Assembly: GCA_025766275.1 (NCBI GenBank)
Contig: JAFKAC010000099.1
Location: 1 to 64,000, forward strand
Source: Lactarius indigo
Taxonomy: Eukaryota > Basidiomycota > Agaricomycetes > Russulales > Russulaceae
DNA: 64,000 nucleotides
Reading direction: 5' to 3'
Part shown: in pieces, positions 62,790 to 64,000 of the stretch
How positions within the stretch are numbered: the first letter of the stretch is position 1
How the letters are laid out: the number at the start of each line of letters is the position of its first letter
Translations under genes and position numbers: made by a program
Notes under the pieces: generated by a model
Database searches by the model: none
What the model was told of the DNA's origin: nothing
The model's input: the letters and a program-made list of their open reading frames with translations, nothing else

Positions 62790-64000
62790 ACCCATTGGCC
62801 TGGGTGAGGGCAGTTAAATGTAACAGTGTAATCATGACTCGCTATCGTTCTATGAGAGTTCCAGTATCGATTCGCACCAGTTACACAATGGCCGACATAC
62901 GAGCACTAGTCGACTCAGGAGCAACCCATTGCTTCATGAAACCCTCCTTCGCAAAAAGGATGGGGCTTGGGACCAAGTTACTCAACATCCCAAAGAAAAT
63001 ATGGAACATCGACAACACGGAAAACAAGTCGGGGCGTATCACTCATTATACAGATGTCGATGTCCAAACTAAAGGCATTCATAAGGAAATCTGTTTCCTT
63101 ATTACAGACATCGGCAATGAAGACATCGTGTTGGGCTATCCATGGCTCGCTATTTACAATCCCCACATCAAATGGTCGCAGGCGGCCATTCACGAGGATA
63201 TGCTCCCCATTATCATTCGCTCCACTAATCCCTATATCAAAACAACGCCCGTAGTAGCAACAACCACCATCCAGGACGACGACTATGAGGTAATACACTC
63301 CTGTGTCATCACAGACGAACAACGACAACAATTCGAAGAAGGATGTTGAATTTGAGCCACCGCTACGGATCTTGCCATCGCTGCCCAACAATATGTCACC
63401 AAAGCTGAGTTACCTCCTGAATATCGCGAGTTCGAACACCTCTTCAGTGAGGAGGCATCAGACAGGTTTCCGCCCAGCAGGCCCTGGGATCATGCCATTG
63501 AATTTAAACCAGGAACGGCTGACGCAATTGATTGTAAAATATACCCTATGACGCAGGAAGAGGACAAAAAACTACGCGAATGGATCGATGAACAGCTCAA
63601 GAAAGGGTATATACGACCCTCTAAATCCCCATACGCCTCATCCTTCTTCTTCATTAAGAAGAAGGATGGGAAATTGCGACCCGTCCAAGACTACCAGAAA
63701 ATCAACGTGGTTACCATCCGCAATCAATATCCACTCCCCCTCATCTCTGATCTCATTACCGACCTCAGTAACGCCCACATCTACACTAAACTCAACGTTA
63801 GATGGAGGTATAACAACATACGCATCAAAGAAGGGGATGAAGAGAAAGCCGCGTTCAAAACGCGCTATGGATTATTCGAACCAACGGTGATGTTTTTCGG
63901 CTTAACCAATTCTCCGGCAACGTTCCAGACCATGATGAATTTCATCTTCAGGGACATCATCGCCAAACACGAAAAACAAGGCACCATTATTCAGGTCTAC
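62771..64000 (+). pseudogene. Pol of chromovirus D, 5' part (protease and RT N-terminus)
   Basis: Slip site G-GGT-TTT at 62771-62777, followed by GFSGRLNPLAWVRAVKCNSV. Protease ALVDSGATHCFMKP (about 62907). Two TGA codons at 63347 and 63353 replace the Arg codons of GCRIRATAT in B. RT reads IDCKIYPMTQEEDKKLREWI, then KLNVRWRYNN, where the first catalytic Asp is Asn (63794-63796). The frame is open to the window edge (64000), before YMDD. Confidence 0.88.

Larger units (their letters stand above)
60303..64000 (+). mobile_element. Ty3/gypsy chromovirus D (B-like), 5' part; continues past the window
   Basis: 5' LTR 60303-60810, primer site 60811-60823, gag, slip site and pol to RT at the window end. 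It is preceded by AGGGA, the likely target duplication. The protein is close to that of B, but several TGA codons and a mutated RT active site show it is dead. Confidence 0.92.

Overview
The window looks like nuclear DNA of a basidiomycete fungus, probably an agaricomycete. The host genes carry many short GT-AG introns of about 45-80 bp, and their encoded proteins (CAF-1, RFC, ING/PHD, RecQ, DDX41, Gal7-type uridylyltransferase, PFK-2/FBPase-2, GT8 glycosyltransferase, NDK) have fungal or general eukaryotic architectures. Identity calls come from motifs read by eye; no database search was run.

Layout. Bases 1-21,300 are gene-dense: CAF-1 large subunit (-), RFC small subunit (+), a small unknown gene (-), an ING-family PHD protein (+), a RecQ/Sgs1-type helicase (+), DDX41 (-), a decayed piece of a GALT gene next to the intact GALT (+), PFK-2/FBPase-2 (+), a GT8 glycosyltransferase (-) and NDK (+). 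Bases 21,300-27,500 are poorly understood and hold weak, probably decayed coding signals. At 27,586-29,173 lies a second, inverted copy of the GT8 gene. A 601-bp block with no CpG at all follows, and from 29,775 to the end the window is a nested stack of LTR retrotransposons.

Transposon stack (letters are mine). A is a Ty1/copia element (29,775-42,365) split by B, a young Ty3/gypsy chromovirus on the minus strand (33,262-41,065) with identical 509-bp LTRs and intact gag and pol. F is a second copia element (from 42,657). Its 5' LTR is split by gypsy element C (43,143-50,943), its gag is split by a solo LTR of its own family, and its 3' end is cut off by a gypsy LTR fragment (G). E, another gypsy element, sits inside G. 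E carries a solo LTR in gag and is cut in pol by D, which runs off the end of the window. Target-site duplications support most steps.

Most interesting signals. The gypsy elements B, C, D and E share (i) a primer-binding site complementary to the predicted 5' end of their own RNA, as in Tf1-type self-priming; (ii) a G-GGT-TTT slip site just before the gag stop; (iii) a gag frame with no ATG at its 5' end; and, where visible (B and C), (iv) a long domain after the chromodomain that contains a second, overlapping +1-frame ORF whose encoded protein is conserved between two divergent elements. All differences I could find between the paired LTRs of A and of C are CpG transitions. Many lost catalytic residues and nearly all stop codons in the dead copies are explained the same way, which points to cytosine methylation of the transposons.
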